A stretch of 64,000 nt of DNA, from NCBI GenBank assembly GCA_963794605.1, contig CAWCEN010000004.1, positions 620,001 through 684,000 of the forward strand, written 5' to 3'. The DNA comes from VAXT01 sp963794605 (GTDB taxonomy: Bacteria; Actinomycetota; Thermoleophilia; Gaiellales; Gaiellaceae). Shown one piece after another: positions 1 through 7,484 of this stretch; the first letter of the stretch is position 1, and each line of letters opens with the position of its first letter. The notes beneath the pieces are model-generated. The model made no database searches and had not been told where the DNA came from. It worked only from the letters and a program-made list of their open reading frames with translations. The position numbers and the translations under genes were made by a program.

Positions 1-60
1 TCTGGGCAGGGTCAACACGCCCCGCGACCGTGCGCCCGCCCGGGCAGACGTGGGCGCCGA

Positions 61-1596
61 CTAGCTCTCGAAGTAGGAGATCGGAGAGCTACGGCCGCCG
101 ATAATGACCAGACCGAGCGCCGGCGCCCTCAGGCGCTGCAGGAGCTCGCGCATGTCGATCGCGTTCTCGGAGGTCAGCCGGTCGGGTCGGCAGACGACGA
201 TCACGCCGTCGACCCGCTGCGCGAGCACCTGACTATCGACGAGCCCGAGGAGCGGCGGCCCGTCCAGCAGCACGTAGTCGTAGTCCGAGTCCTTGATGTC
301 GTCGAAGAAGCCGTCCAGTGCGCCTCCCGCCAGGAGCTGCGCAGGATCGGGGGGCCTCTGCCCGCTGGCGAGCACGTGCAGGCGGCCGCCGTTTTGCCTC
401 GAGCTCCCGCGAGCGCCGACACTGACGGCGCTCTCCCGTTCACGGCCGCCGGCGAGCACCTCGGCGAGCCCGGGCGTCTGCGCCACGTCGAACAACTCGT
501 GGAGCCTGGGCCAGCGCATGTCCGCGGACACGAGCCACGTACGCTGCCCCGCTTGGGCAAGGACGAGCCCGAGCGCAGCCGTGACCTCGGTCTTGCCTTC
601 GCCGTGCAGGGCGCTCGTCACGAGCACGGTTCGCTGGCTGTCGGGAGGCAGCTGCATGCGGACAGACGCCTGGAGCGTCTGATAGGCCTCGTACTCGATC
701 GCGCTCAGTGTGTTCGGCGAATGCCCGAACCGGCGGCGCACGAACGGCACCTCGACCATCACCGGGAGCTCGAGCAGGCGGCTCAGCTCGCGCGCCCCGC
801 CCACGCGCGGCCTGAGCTGGGCCCGTGCAAGAACGACCAGCGCGGCGATGAAGAGGCTCGCGAAGAGCCCGAAGATCGCGTTCCGGATCGGGCGCGGCGA
901 GCTCGGCGAGGTCGGCGCCTGCGCGCGGTCGGCGAGCTGCAGCGCTGGCCCGGCATTCGCGGCGACTGTGAGATCGATCAGCTGCTGGCGAACGGTGGCG
1001 ATCTGCGACGCGATCTCGGTCGCGTTCAGCGGTGTGCTCGACGCCTGGAGCTCGGAGATCTCCTTCCTCAGCAGGGTGCGCGTCTGCTCGACCTGTTGCT
1101 GCTGCCGGCGCCGTTCCCGTGCCAGGAAGGTGGCCGCTACTCCGTTGGCGATCGCGGCCGCGCCGCGGGCCGTGTCGTCGGAAGCGACGACGTTGATGAC
1201 GTTCGCGTCCTGGTCGACCGTCACCGAGACCTTGTCGCGCAGCGAGCTCACGGTCTCTCCGGCGAGGCCGCTCTTCACCGTGGCGGCGAGCAGCTCCCGC
1301 GTCGTGAGCAGGACGCGCACGGTCGCGAGGTCGCGCTGCGTCGACTGGGCGTCCGACGACGCCAGCGATTGAGCCGACGGGTTGAGGACGAGCTTCGAGG
1401 TTGCCTGGTACGTCTTGGGCAAGAGCAGCGAGATCACGAGCACCGCTGCGGTGACCGAAAGAACGATGCCCGCGATCAGCCAGCGGCTGCGCTTGAGCGC
1501 GTCGAGATAGCGCCCGACCTCGACTGGATCGTCGGGCGGAAGCTCGGGCGCTGTGTATCGTCCACCGCGGTCGTCTACCACTCTTCGGTCCGCCAT
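61..1596 (-). CDS. Polysaccharide co-polymerase / tyrosine autokinase (Wzz-CpsD fusion)
   Basis: This membrane protein should control chain length and export of a surface polysaccharide. An N-terminal Wzz-type domain has one membrane helix near residues 38-59 and a second near 234-258. A cytoplasmic BY-kinase domain follows: Walker A-like ALHGEGKTEV near 325-335, a Walker A'-type SADMRWP, and Walker B-like YVLLDGPP near 437. A C-terminal tyrosine cluster, typical of BY-kinases, is not obvious; only one Tyr lies close to the end (ISYFES). I use the ATG at 1596 (MADRRVV), giving 511 aa; the reading frame stays open upstream, but that stretch is an unlikely basic, low-complexity extension. The start overlaps the start of the divergent beta-helix gene. 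With the flippase it forms an exopolysaccharide locus. Family is clear; the substrate is unknown. Confidence 0.85.
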   Translation of the reverse strand: MADRRVVDDRGGRYTAPELPPDDPVEVGRYLDALKRSRWLIAGIVLSVTAAVLVISLLLPKTYQATSKLVLNPSAQSLASSDAQSTQRDLATVRVLLTTRELLAATVKSGLAGETVSSLRDKVSVTVDQDANVINVVASDDTARGAAAIANGVAATFLARERRRQQQQVEQTRTLLRKEISELQASSTPLNATEIASQIATVRQQLIDLTVAANAGPALQLADRAQAPTSPSSPRPIRNAIFGLFASLFIAALVVLARAQLRPRVGGARELSRLLELPVMVEVPFVRRRFGHSPNTLSAIEYEAYQTLQASVRMQLPPDSQRTVLVTSALHGEGKTEVTAALGLVLAQAGQRTWLVSADMRWPRLHELFDVAQTPGLAEVLAGGRERESAVSVGARGSSRQNGGRLHVLASGQRPPDPAQLLAGGALDGFFDDIKDSDYDYVLLDGPPLLGLVDSQVLAQRVDGVIVVCRPDRLTSENAIDMRELLQRLRAPALGLVIIGGRSSPISYFES

Positions 1597-3277
1597 GGCT
1601 TCTGACGATAGCGCTCGACCGACGGCGCGGCACCTTTTCTCGGCCCCGCGGTTGCGCTGGTCTCGGGGCACGAAAGTGGCCGCGATGGCCCTCGTATGGC
1701 TCGTTGCTGCAGCAGTGGTGGCCCTCGCGATCGTCCGACAGAATGGCCGCGGGGAACCGTCACATTCGCGCGCGACGGGCTCCCTCCTCTCTTCATCCGC
1801 CGCCGGACCGCCTTCGGTGACGCTGCTCGGCCCGCCGGGGACGGTGGATCGTCCGACGACGCTGAAGGCCGCCGCCGGCGCGCGCTCGGGGCGGGTCGTC
1901 GCCGTGACGTTCCTGCTCGACGGCGTGCCACTCGGCTCGGACACGATCGCTCCGTACCGGCTCGAGCTGAACCCTGGGCTCGTCCGTCCGGGCCGTCACC
2001 GGCTGACGGCGGCCGCGGTCGACAGCCACGGTCGAAGCAAGACGACTCAACCGGTCACGCTCACGACCGAGCGCTTCCAAAGACGGGCTCTGACCGCGTC
2101 GCCCGGCGACGGCCTCGACCGCGCGCTTGCCGCGCTGCGCCGCGGTCACGTCACCGTCCGCTTCGCCCCAGGCCGGTACCGCCTCCACGACGTACGGGTC
2201 GGGGACGGCGCGAGGCTCATCGGGTCGGGCGCGCGGACGGTGATCACTCCTCCGGCAGGCACGTCGTACTTCGCCGTGCTCGTCGCGCGGGGCCGCGACG
2301 TGGCGATCTCGAACCTCACGGTCGACGGCGGTGGCGCCGGACCGGGCCGCGGGATCGCGGTCGCGGTCTTCGACGGATCGCGGAACGTGCGGCTCAGCCG
2401 GCTCCGGTTGACCCACGTGCGCATCGACGGCATCAACGTCTGGGGCGCCCACTCGAACGTCTCGGTGCAGGACTCGCTGATCGAAGGCGACGGGACGGCG
2501 CAGGTCGGCGTCTTCGACCTCGGCTCCGACCGCTCGCGCGACACGAGCGTCATCCGCACGCGGGTCAGAGGCTTCCGCTCGCACGGGATTCTCCTCGCGC
2601 AGCAGGAGCACGGCCGGCCCACCGCGGCCCTGCACGGCCTCGCGCTGGACAACGTCGTCAGCGACATCCGCAACCCTGCGCGCGACCGCTGCGACTACGC
2701 GCCGAACACGACGCCGAAGTGCGGAACGGATGAGGGAGGCATCTGGACCGGCGGCGTGGAGGGCGCGATCATCGGCAACACGGTCCTGCGCGCGCGCTGG
2801 GACGGCATCGAGACGGTCGGCTCGTCGACGAGGACGACGGTCGTCGGGAACACGATCCGCGACACGCGCACAGGGATCTACCTCGAGCACTCGACGAACG
2901 ACTCGCTCTTCGCGAGGAACGTCATAACCGGCGCCCGGACGGGAATCAACGTCGAGTGGTGGCACGACGGGCAGGGCTCGACGCGCAACACGTTCACGTC
3001 CAACCGGATCGTGTCCGCCACCAAGGGCGGCCTGTTCGTCGACGTCGGAGGCGACGGCAACCACATCGTCGACAACACATTCGTCGGAGGCGCACGGCCG
3101 GCCATCGTCCTCCAGGGCACGTCCGACAACGTCGTCCGGCGGAACCTCGGGTGCCCGGCCGGCGACGACGAGCTCGTCCGTGAGCAGTCCGCCTACTACG
3201 ACAGCGGCGGACGGGCCGTGCCGCGACGGAACCGGGTGAGCGGAAACACGACCAGCAGCTCCTGTCGCGCTCGTTGA
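1595..3277 (+). CDS. Membrane-anchored right-handed beta-helix protein
   Basis: About 560 aa. A basic N-terminus is followed by one hydrophobic anchor (ALVWLVAAAVVALAIV). Residues about 70-150 look like an Ig-like domain (VTFLLDGVPLGSDTIAPY, then GRHRLTAAAVDSHG). The rest is a parallel beta-helix with many short Asn/Gly/Val turns (NVRLSRLRL, NVSVQDSLIEG, TTVVGNTIRDTRTGIYLE). Such folds in polysaccharide loci are usually lyases, epimerases or glycan-binding proteins; no catalytic residues can be assigned by eye. The ATG at 1595 overlaps the start of the divergent kinase gene. An internal ATG at 1685, directly before the anchor, is an equally plausible start. The stop overlaps the TTG start of the flippase, so the two are probably translationally coupled. 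Confidence 0.75.
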   Translation: MASDDSARPTARHLFSAPRLRWSRGTKVAAMALVWLVAAAVVALAIVRQNGRGEPSHSRATGSLLSSSAAGPPSVTLLGPPGTVDRPTTLKAAAGARSGRVVAVTFLLDGVPLGSDTIAPYRLELNPGLVRPGRHRLTAAAVDSHGRSKTTQPVTLTTERFQRRALTASPGDGLDRALAALRRGHVTVRFAPGRYRLHDVRVGDGARLIGSGARTVITPPAGTSYFAVLVARGRDVAISNLTVDGGGAGPGRGIAVAVFDGSRNVRLSRLRLTHVRIDGINVWGAHSNVSVQDSLIEGDGTAQVGVFDLGSDRSRDTSVIRTRVRGFRSHGILLAQQEHGRPTAALHGLALDNVVSDIRNPARDRCDYAPNTTPKCGTDEGGIWTGGVEGAIIGNTVLRARWDGIETVGSSTRTTVVGNTIRDTRTGIYLEHSTNDSLFARNVITGARTGINVEWWHDGQGSTRNTFTSNRIVSATKGGLFVDVGGDGNHIVDNTFVGGARPAIVLQGTSDNVVRRNLGCPAGDDELVREQSAYYDSGGRAVPRRNRVSGNTTSSSCRAR

Positions 3278-4629
3278 CGGTGGGCGGCAAGCCCGAGGGG
3301 GCCGCGGGTAGCCGGGATCCGCTCGCGGCCGGGTCCGCGAACCTCTTCTGGGCGAAGATCGGCGGCAACGGCGGCTACTTCGTCGCGGTGCTGCTCGTGG
3401 CCCGCGGCCTCGGCCCGGCCGGACGAGGCACGGTCGCCTTCATCACCGTTGCGGCGCTCGTCGTCGCCCATGTCTCCGGGCTCGGCGTCGGCGAGGCGAC
3501 GACGGTGCTCTCGGCGCGGCACCCCGCACGGCGCCCGGTCCTGCTCGCGAACGCGCTTTCGTTCTTCATGGGCAGCGGCTTCGTCGCGGCGACGCTCGCT
3601 TTCCTCGGCCTGGCTCTGACCGGGATCGAGCCCGCAGGCGTGGGCACGCCCGAGCTCGTCATCCTCTGGCTCGGGATCATCTCCTGTGCCGCCGGAGAGG
3701 CCGGCTACTCGTTCCTCGTCGGCGTCGAGCGGCTCCGTCAGCTCGCGTTCATCACCGGCTCTGCCTCGTGGGTCTACGCGGGGCTCGTGGTGGTGCTCTG
3801 GGCAGGCCCGGGGCTCACCGTCGGCCGCGCGGCTCTTGCCTGGACTGCGACCGAGGCGTTGCGTGCCGTCGTCCTGATCACGCTTTCCAGCCGAGGGACG
3901 GTCCTCGGCCTGCCCGACCGGCGGCTGCTCGTCGAAGAGATCGGTTTCGGCCTCCGGCTCTGGGTTGGGAGCCTGGCGCGGTTCCTGAACTTCCGCACCG
4001 ACCAGATCCTGATGGGCTTCATCGCGACGGAGGCTGCGCTCGGCTTCTATGCGGTCGCGGTCAACGTCTCGGAGGTGCTGCTCTACCTGCCGTCGTCTGC
4101 GGCGACAGCGCTCCTTCCGCTGATCGCACGAACCGAGGCGGCGCGCCGCGGCCCGGAGACGCTGCGCGCGTTCCGCTCGGTGATCTTCGTGACCGCGGCC
4201 GGGGTGGCCGTCGCGGCGCTGCTCGGGCCGGTGCTGCTGCCCTTGGTTTTCGGCGACGCCTTCGACGAGTCGGTCATCCCCTTCCTGTGTCTCCTGCCCG
4301 GGACGTTCGGCTACGCGGCCAGCGCCGTCTTCTCGAACGCGCTGGTCGGTTCGTCCTCACCCGGGCTGTCGTCGCTTGGGCCGATGGTGTCACTCGTCGT
4401 CGGGTTCGCCCTCGACCTCGCGCTGATCCCGCCGTTCGGGGCAACCGGAGCGGCGGCCGCGGCCAGCGCAGCGTTCTTGATCGGCGGCGCCACGGCGCTC
4501 ATGACGTACCGGCGCGTGAGCCCGTTCGGCTGGCGCTCGCTGCTCGTGCCCCACCGCGGCGACCTCGACGTGATGGTCGCACTGGCAGGCCCGCTGCTCC
4601 GGGCACGGCCCCGCCGCGAAACCGCCTGA
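3274..4629 (+). CDS. Polysaccharide flippase (Wzx / oligosaccharide-flippase family)
   Basis: A 451-aa polytopic membrane protein with about 12-14 hydrophobic segments. It has the general look of MOP-superfamily flippases, which move lipid-linked repeat units across the membrane. Examples are the first helix around YFVAVLLVARGLGPAGRG and the amphipathic RFLNFRTDQILMGF segment typical of polysaccharide biosynthesis proteins. The TTG at 3274 overlaps the upstream TGA (3275-3277). A GTG two codons later is an alternative start. Next to a Wzz/BY-kinase and a beta-helix protein, it probably belongs to one exopolysaccharide export system. No polymerase or glycosyltransferase gene is visible in the window. 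Confidence 0.8.
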   Translation: MTVGGKPEGAAGSRDPLAAGSANLFWAKIGGNGGYFVAVLLVARGLGPAGRGTVAFITVAALVVAHVSGLGVGEATTVLSARHPARRPVLLANALSFFMGSGFVAATLAFLGLALTGIEPAGVGTPELVILWLGIISCAAGEAGYSFLVGVERLRQLAFITGSASWVYAGLVVVLWAGPGLTVGRAALAWTATEALRAVVLITLSSRGTVLGLPDRRLLVEEIGFGLRLWVGSLARFLNFRTDQILMGFIATEAALGFYAVAVNVSEVLLYLPSSAATALLPLIARTEAARRGPETLRAFRSVIFVTAAGVAVAALLGPVLLPLVFGDAFDESVIPFLCLLPGTFGYAASAVFSNALVGSSSPGLSSLGPMVSLVVGFALDLALIPPFGATGAAAAASAAFLIGGATALMTYRRVSPFGWRSLLVPHRGDLDVMVALAGPLLRARPRRETA

Positions 4630-4635
4630 GCGGCT

Positions 4636-5244
4636 TTACGACCGCGCGGCGATCAGGACGAGGATCGCGATCGTGCCTGCGACCGCGACGAGCAGAAAGT
4701 TCGCCGTGAGCGCTGCGGTGAGGAGTTGCGGCCGCACCGGCCGCTGACGCCGCCGAGGCGCCGGCCGCGAGGAGCTCGCGAGAGGTCCGGCGGTCAGTCC
4801 GGCGGCACCAGGCTCCTGGTTGATAGGCGCGGGCGTGTTCTCGGCCTCACCGACCGTCGGCCCACGCCGCCACCCGACGACGCTCGCGAGCGAGTCCGTG
4901 ATGAACTGGTTCAGGCTCACGTTCTCGCGTTCCGCGGCCCTCGTCAGGGCCGAATGCAGCGACCGCGGCATGCGCAGGAGCAGGCGACCGCTGTGCGTCG
5001 CCTCCGACCTGGGCTCCGGGATGTCCCGGCCTTCCTTCAGCGCGGTGGAGATCCAGGTGGCCATCGCGCCCTTGAGTCCCGCGATCGCCTCCTCGGCCGT
5101 GTCCCCGCGACTCGTGCAATCCGGAAGCTCCTCGGCTGCGGCGATCCACTTCCCGCCGTCGTCCTCGCCGCCCTGGACGAGGGCGATGTGGTACGGCAGT
5201 TCGAGATACCGGTCGACGGCGGTCGCGCTCGTAGCTCGCTTCAC
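4636..5244 (-). CDS. HicB-like antitoxin-family protein with C-terminal membrane helix
   Basis: A 202-aa protein in three parts. Residues about 1-75 are a HicB/DUF1902-like partial RNase-H fold (YLELPYHIALVQGGEDDGGKWIAAAEELPDC is spread over its first strands, then TAEEAIAGLKGAM). Residues about 85-120 form a ribbon-helix-helix-like module (GRLLLRMPRSLHSALTRAA, then VSLNQFITDSLA). A Pro/Arg-rich linker leads to a C-terminal hydrophobic helix (LLVAVAGTIAILVLIA). The GTG start has a strong GGAGG upstream. HicB normally pairs with a small HicA RNase; none is next to it. The membrane tail is unusual for the family and suggests an orphan, tail-anchored regulator rather than a working toxin-antitoxin pair. 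It converges with the flippase gene, 6 bp away. Confidence 0.7.
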   Translation of the reverse strand: MKRATSATAVDRYLELPYHIALVQGGEDDGGKWIAAAEELPDCTSRGDTAEEAIAGLKGAMATWISTALKEGRDIPEPRSEATHSGRLLLRMPRSLHSALTRAAERENVSLNQFITDSLASVVGWRRGPTVGEAENTPAPINQEPGAAGLTAGPLASSSRPAPRRRQRPVRPQLLTAALTANFLLVAVAGTIAILVLIAARS

Positions 5245-5320
5245 GATTCCCTCCGACTCATGGCGTCAATTCTACGCCCTGCTGCGGCAAACCGCACACA
5301 CGCTTGAGGACGATCGGTTC

Positions 5321-6172
5321 TTAGCCCGGGCCGATCTCGACCCGCAGTTTCTCCAGTGCCCGGCGCGTCAGGCGTGAAACGTGGATCTGCGAGATGCCGA
5401 CCTCGCGCGCGATCCGCGCCTGGCTCATGCCCGCGAAGTAGGCGAGGTGGAGGAGGCGCCGTTCCCGCTGGTCGAGCGCGCGAAAGCCTCTGGCCAGAAC
5501 CGCGCGGTCTTCGCCCGACTCGTACCCCTGCTCGGTCGACGGCTTGATCTCCTGCCGCGCACCGTCGCCATTCCCGCTCCCGTCCTCGGAGAGTGAAACC
5601 GACTCGTGCGCCCGAAGCGCCGTGAGCGCCTCGATGGCCACGTCATGGTCGACGCCGGCGGCACGCGCGAGCTCGGCGGTCGTCGCCGGCCGCTCGAGCT
5701 TCGCGGCCAGCCCGGGGGAGCTCGCCCTGAGGGAGGCATTGACCTCCTGGAGACGCCGCGGGATCCGGATCGGGCCGACTCGGTCACGAAGGTGCCTCTT
5801 GATCTCGCCGACGATGCTCGGGATCGCGTAGGCCGCGAGATCGACGCCACGGTCGAGCTCGAACCGGTCGATCGCGTTGATCAGGCCGATCGAGCCGACC
5901 TGGACGAGGTCCTCGACCTGCTCACCGCGGCCGGCGTGCTGTCGTGCCAGCCGCCTCACGAGCGGTAGGTACTCCTCGATCAGCCGCGCGCGGGCGCCGA
6001 GATCTCCCCGCCGGTGATACGCGTGCAGCAGGGCGCGCGACGACATGACGCTCGCCGCGGTCGGCCTTCCTTCCGTGAGTCGGGCCCTGCTCGGCCCAGG
6101 AAGACTCGCCCGCCGAGGCCTCGTGATCCTGTGTCTTGGTGCCGCCCTGACGGCGACTTCCATCACTACCAT
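5321..6172 (-). CDS. RNA polymerase sigma factor, SigB/SigF/WhiG-like
   Basis: A sigma-70 family factor that redirects RNA polymerase to an alternative regulon. Region 2 is clear (EDLVQVGSIGLINAIDRFE, then AYAIPSIVGEIKRHLRD). Region 3 follows (IRIPRRLQEVN). Region 4 has a helix-turn-helix (MSQARIAREVGISQIHVSRL). I keep the long 283-aa form because the ATG at 6172 has AAAGGAGGAAGG placed 9-13 nt upstream. The internal ATG at 6046, where family homology begins, has only a distant purine run. The extra 42 residues are basic and Pro-rich. No anti-sigma or anti-anti-sigma gene is adjacent, so its control is not visible here. Factors of this type usually run stress or developmental programmes. Confidence 0.85.
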   Translation of the reverse strand: MVVMEVAVRAAPRHRITRPRRASLPGPSRARLTEGRPTAASVMSSRALLHAYHRRGDLGARARLIEEYLPLVRRLARQHAGRGEQVEDLVQVGSIGLINAIDRFELDRGVDLAAYAIPSIVGEIKRHLRDRVGPIRIPRRLQEVNASLRASSPGLAAKLERPATTAELARAAGVDHDVAIEALTALRAHESVSLSEDGSGNGDGARQEIKPSTEQGYESGEDRAVLARGFRALDQRERRLLHLAYFAGMSQARIAREVGISQIHVSRLTRRALEKLRVEIGPG

Positions 6173-6624
6173 CTTGAAACGCCTTCCTCCTTTCGCGTTC
6201 GATAATAGCTCGCCGTTCGTGACTAGTCGATAGCAATGTTGTATCGATCCATGACTCGTCAGTTCCGCGTATGGGTAGGTTTCGAATTATCGAAACCGCG
6301 ACTTCCACACTCGCTCGTATCGCCCGTCACATCGCCCGAAGGGGGCACACTCGACGGTCTGCGCGGGGCGCGATCTCGATCGCACTGGTTGCCTTTGCCG
6401 TCTGCGTTGCGCCGGCTGACTCAAATGGAGCCACCAGGGCTCCCAGAGCCGCGAAAACGGGGGAAGTGCCGCAGTATCACCGCTTTGGGGCCACGCAGTA
6501 TCACGAAATCAGCCGGAGCTCCGGGGCAACTTTGGCTTGGTTGGGCGAATCTCGTGAATTGCAGAACGCTATTGCAATGCCAGTGATATCACGGGCTTTT
6601 ACCTTTCATTCACCGAATTCGATC
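6173..6624. other. AT-richer, dyad-rich intergenic region
   Basis: About 450 bp upstream of the sigma-factor gene, with lower GC than its surroundings. It holds a perfect 8-bp inverted repeat (6278-6297), two direct copies of GCAGTATCAC (6471-6480 and 6495-6504), the dyad ATTGCA/TGCAAT (6558-6563 and 6573-6578) and the 10-bp palindrome GTGATATCAC (6583-6592). A forward frame is open from the ATG at 6271 into the small ORF at 6625. It includes a weak hydrophobic stretch, so a longer 190-aa protein cannot be excluded. I recognise no riboswitch class. Confidence 0.5.
6278..6297. promoter_or_regulatory. Perfect 8-bp inverted repeat, operator-like
   Basis: GGTTTCGA and TCGAAACC are separated by ATTA. 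It lies about 105 bp upstream of the sigma-factor start and on the other side faces the small forward ORFs. There is no T-tract, so an operator is more likely than a terminator. The binding protein is unknown. Confidence 0.45.
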
Positions 6625-6843
6625 ATGAAAGTCAAGATTCCACGCTGGTTTCCATCTGCTGACCGGATCGGCGGCCGAAACGATCCTTCGATCGGTGAAC
6701 AGATCGGGACCGGAGACGGCCGCGACCCCCGCCTGATGCTTGAGATCGGAGCCGCCCTCGGCCTGTGCTACGTGGCGTTCCTCGCGGTCTGGTTCTGGGC
6801 GACGCGATTCCGCATGGGCCCCCCGAGCAGCGCTCCTTCCTAG
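6625..6843 (+). CDS. Small single-helix membrane protein, unknown function
   Basis: A 72-aa ORF starting MKVKIPRWFPSADRIGG, with one C-terminal hydrophobic helix (MLEIGAALGLCYVAFLAVWFWATRF) that ends in a short basic and Pro/Ser tail. I do not recognise the family. The same frame is open back to an ATG at 6271, so the product could be longer (190 aa with an extra hydrophobic segment). The short form is preferred because the upstream part is AT-rich and full of dyads that look regulatory. It lies just before the promoter of the next secreted protein. Confidence 0.4.
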   Translation: MKVKIPRWFPSADRIGGRNDPSIGEQIGTGDGRDPRLMLEIGAALGLCYVAFLAVWFWATRFRMGPPSSAPS

Positions 6844-6864
6844 AAAACCCCTGCACAGAAGGGT

Positions 6865-6893
6865 TTGACAAGCGCTCGGCAATCGGCTAGTAC
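6865..6893 (+). promoter_or_regulatory. Sigma-70-type promoter (TTGACA-17-TAGTAC)
   Basis: TTGACA at 6865-6870 and TAGTAC at 6888-6893 are separated by 17 bp. Transcription would begin near 6900 and give a leader of about 22 nt before the SD/CTG at 6922. Because the promoter overlaps the TTG that would open the longest frame, that upstream start is unlikely. Confidence 0.5.
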
Positions 6894-6921
6894 CACTACG
6901 ACAAGGCAGAGGGGGACAGCT

Positions 6922-7476
6922 CTGAAGCTCGAGAATCAGCGACTGCGGCTAGCGCGAGTGCTTCTCCTTGCGCTGCTCGCGGCACTCGTGGGGCTGACGG
7001 GGGCTGCGACCGCCCGCGCAGCCGGCCCGGAGCGGCCACCCGTCAAGGCGCCCTCCAGGATCAGCCCCGAGCCCGCCCCCGCTGCCCAGCCTACTGCTCA
7101 GAGCACGCCCACGACGACCCCCCCAAGCTCGTCGCCGACGTCGGCTCAGACGACCTCCACGGCGTCCCGTCCCGCGATCGCCTCGACGGCGTCCGCGCCC
7201 CCGCAGCAGCGGCCGGCCACGAGCGCACGGCCGAAGCGGCACGCGCCCCCTCCCGCGCCGCCGAAGGCCACTCACAGAGTGAAGACTGCCGTTCGGTCGC
7301 TCGCGCACACGATCCAGCGACCCGCGACGAGCATTGCGCTCGTGGCGAGCCCTGCGGGCACGAGCGAGTCCAATCGCCTGCTCTTCTTCGGCGGGCTCGC
7401 ACTGCTCTTCCTCGTCCTGAGCGACGCGGCCTTCCTCGCAGTCTCGGCGCGGGCGATCCGAGAGCAGCAGCGCTAG
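6922..7476 (+). CDS. Secreted/membrane Pro-Ala-Thr-rich protein, unknown function
   Basis: About 184 aa. A signal peptide (LARVLLLALLAALVGLTGAATARA) leads into a low-complexity Pro/Ala/Thr/Ser region of about 100 residues. A C-terminal hydrophobic helix (LLFFGGLALLFLVLSDAAFLAV) and a short basic tail follow. The layout suggests a wall-spanning stalk anchored in the membrane. No ATG/GTG/TTG lies between the promoter and the signal peptide. CTG at 6922 is preceded by AGGGGG at 6 nt and is my chosen start. It converges with the giant Ig-repeat gene only 8 bp away. No enzymatic function can be inferred. Confidence 0.6.
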   Translation: MKLENQRLRLARVLLLALLAALVGLTGAATARAAGPERPPVKAPSRISPEPAPAAQPTAQSTPTTTPPSSSPTSAQTTSTASRPAIASTASAPPQQRPATSARPKRHAPPPAPPKATHRVKTAVRSLAHTIQRPATSIALVASPAGTSESNRLLFFGGLALLFLVLSDAAFLAVSARAIREQQR

Positions 7477-7484
7477 TTAGCCAG

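Noticed and set aside
4636..5244. Complete HicAB toxin-antitoxin system
   Set aside because: No hicA-like ORF is found on either side.
6420..6510. Cyclic-di-GMP or other riboswitch
   Set aside because: No consensus core recognised; only direct repeats and dyads are visible.
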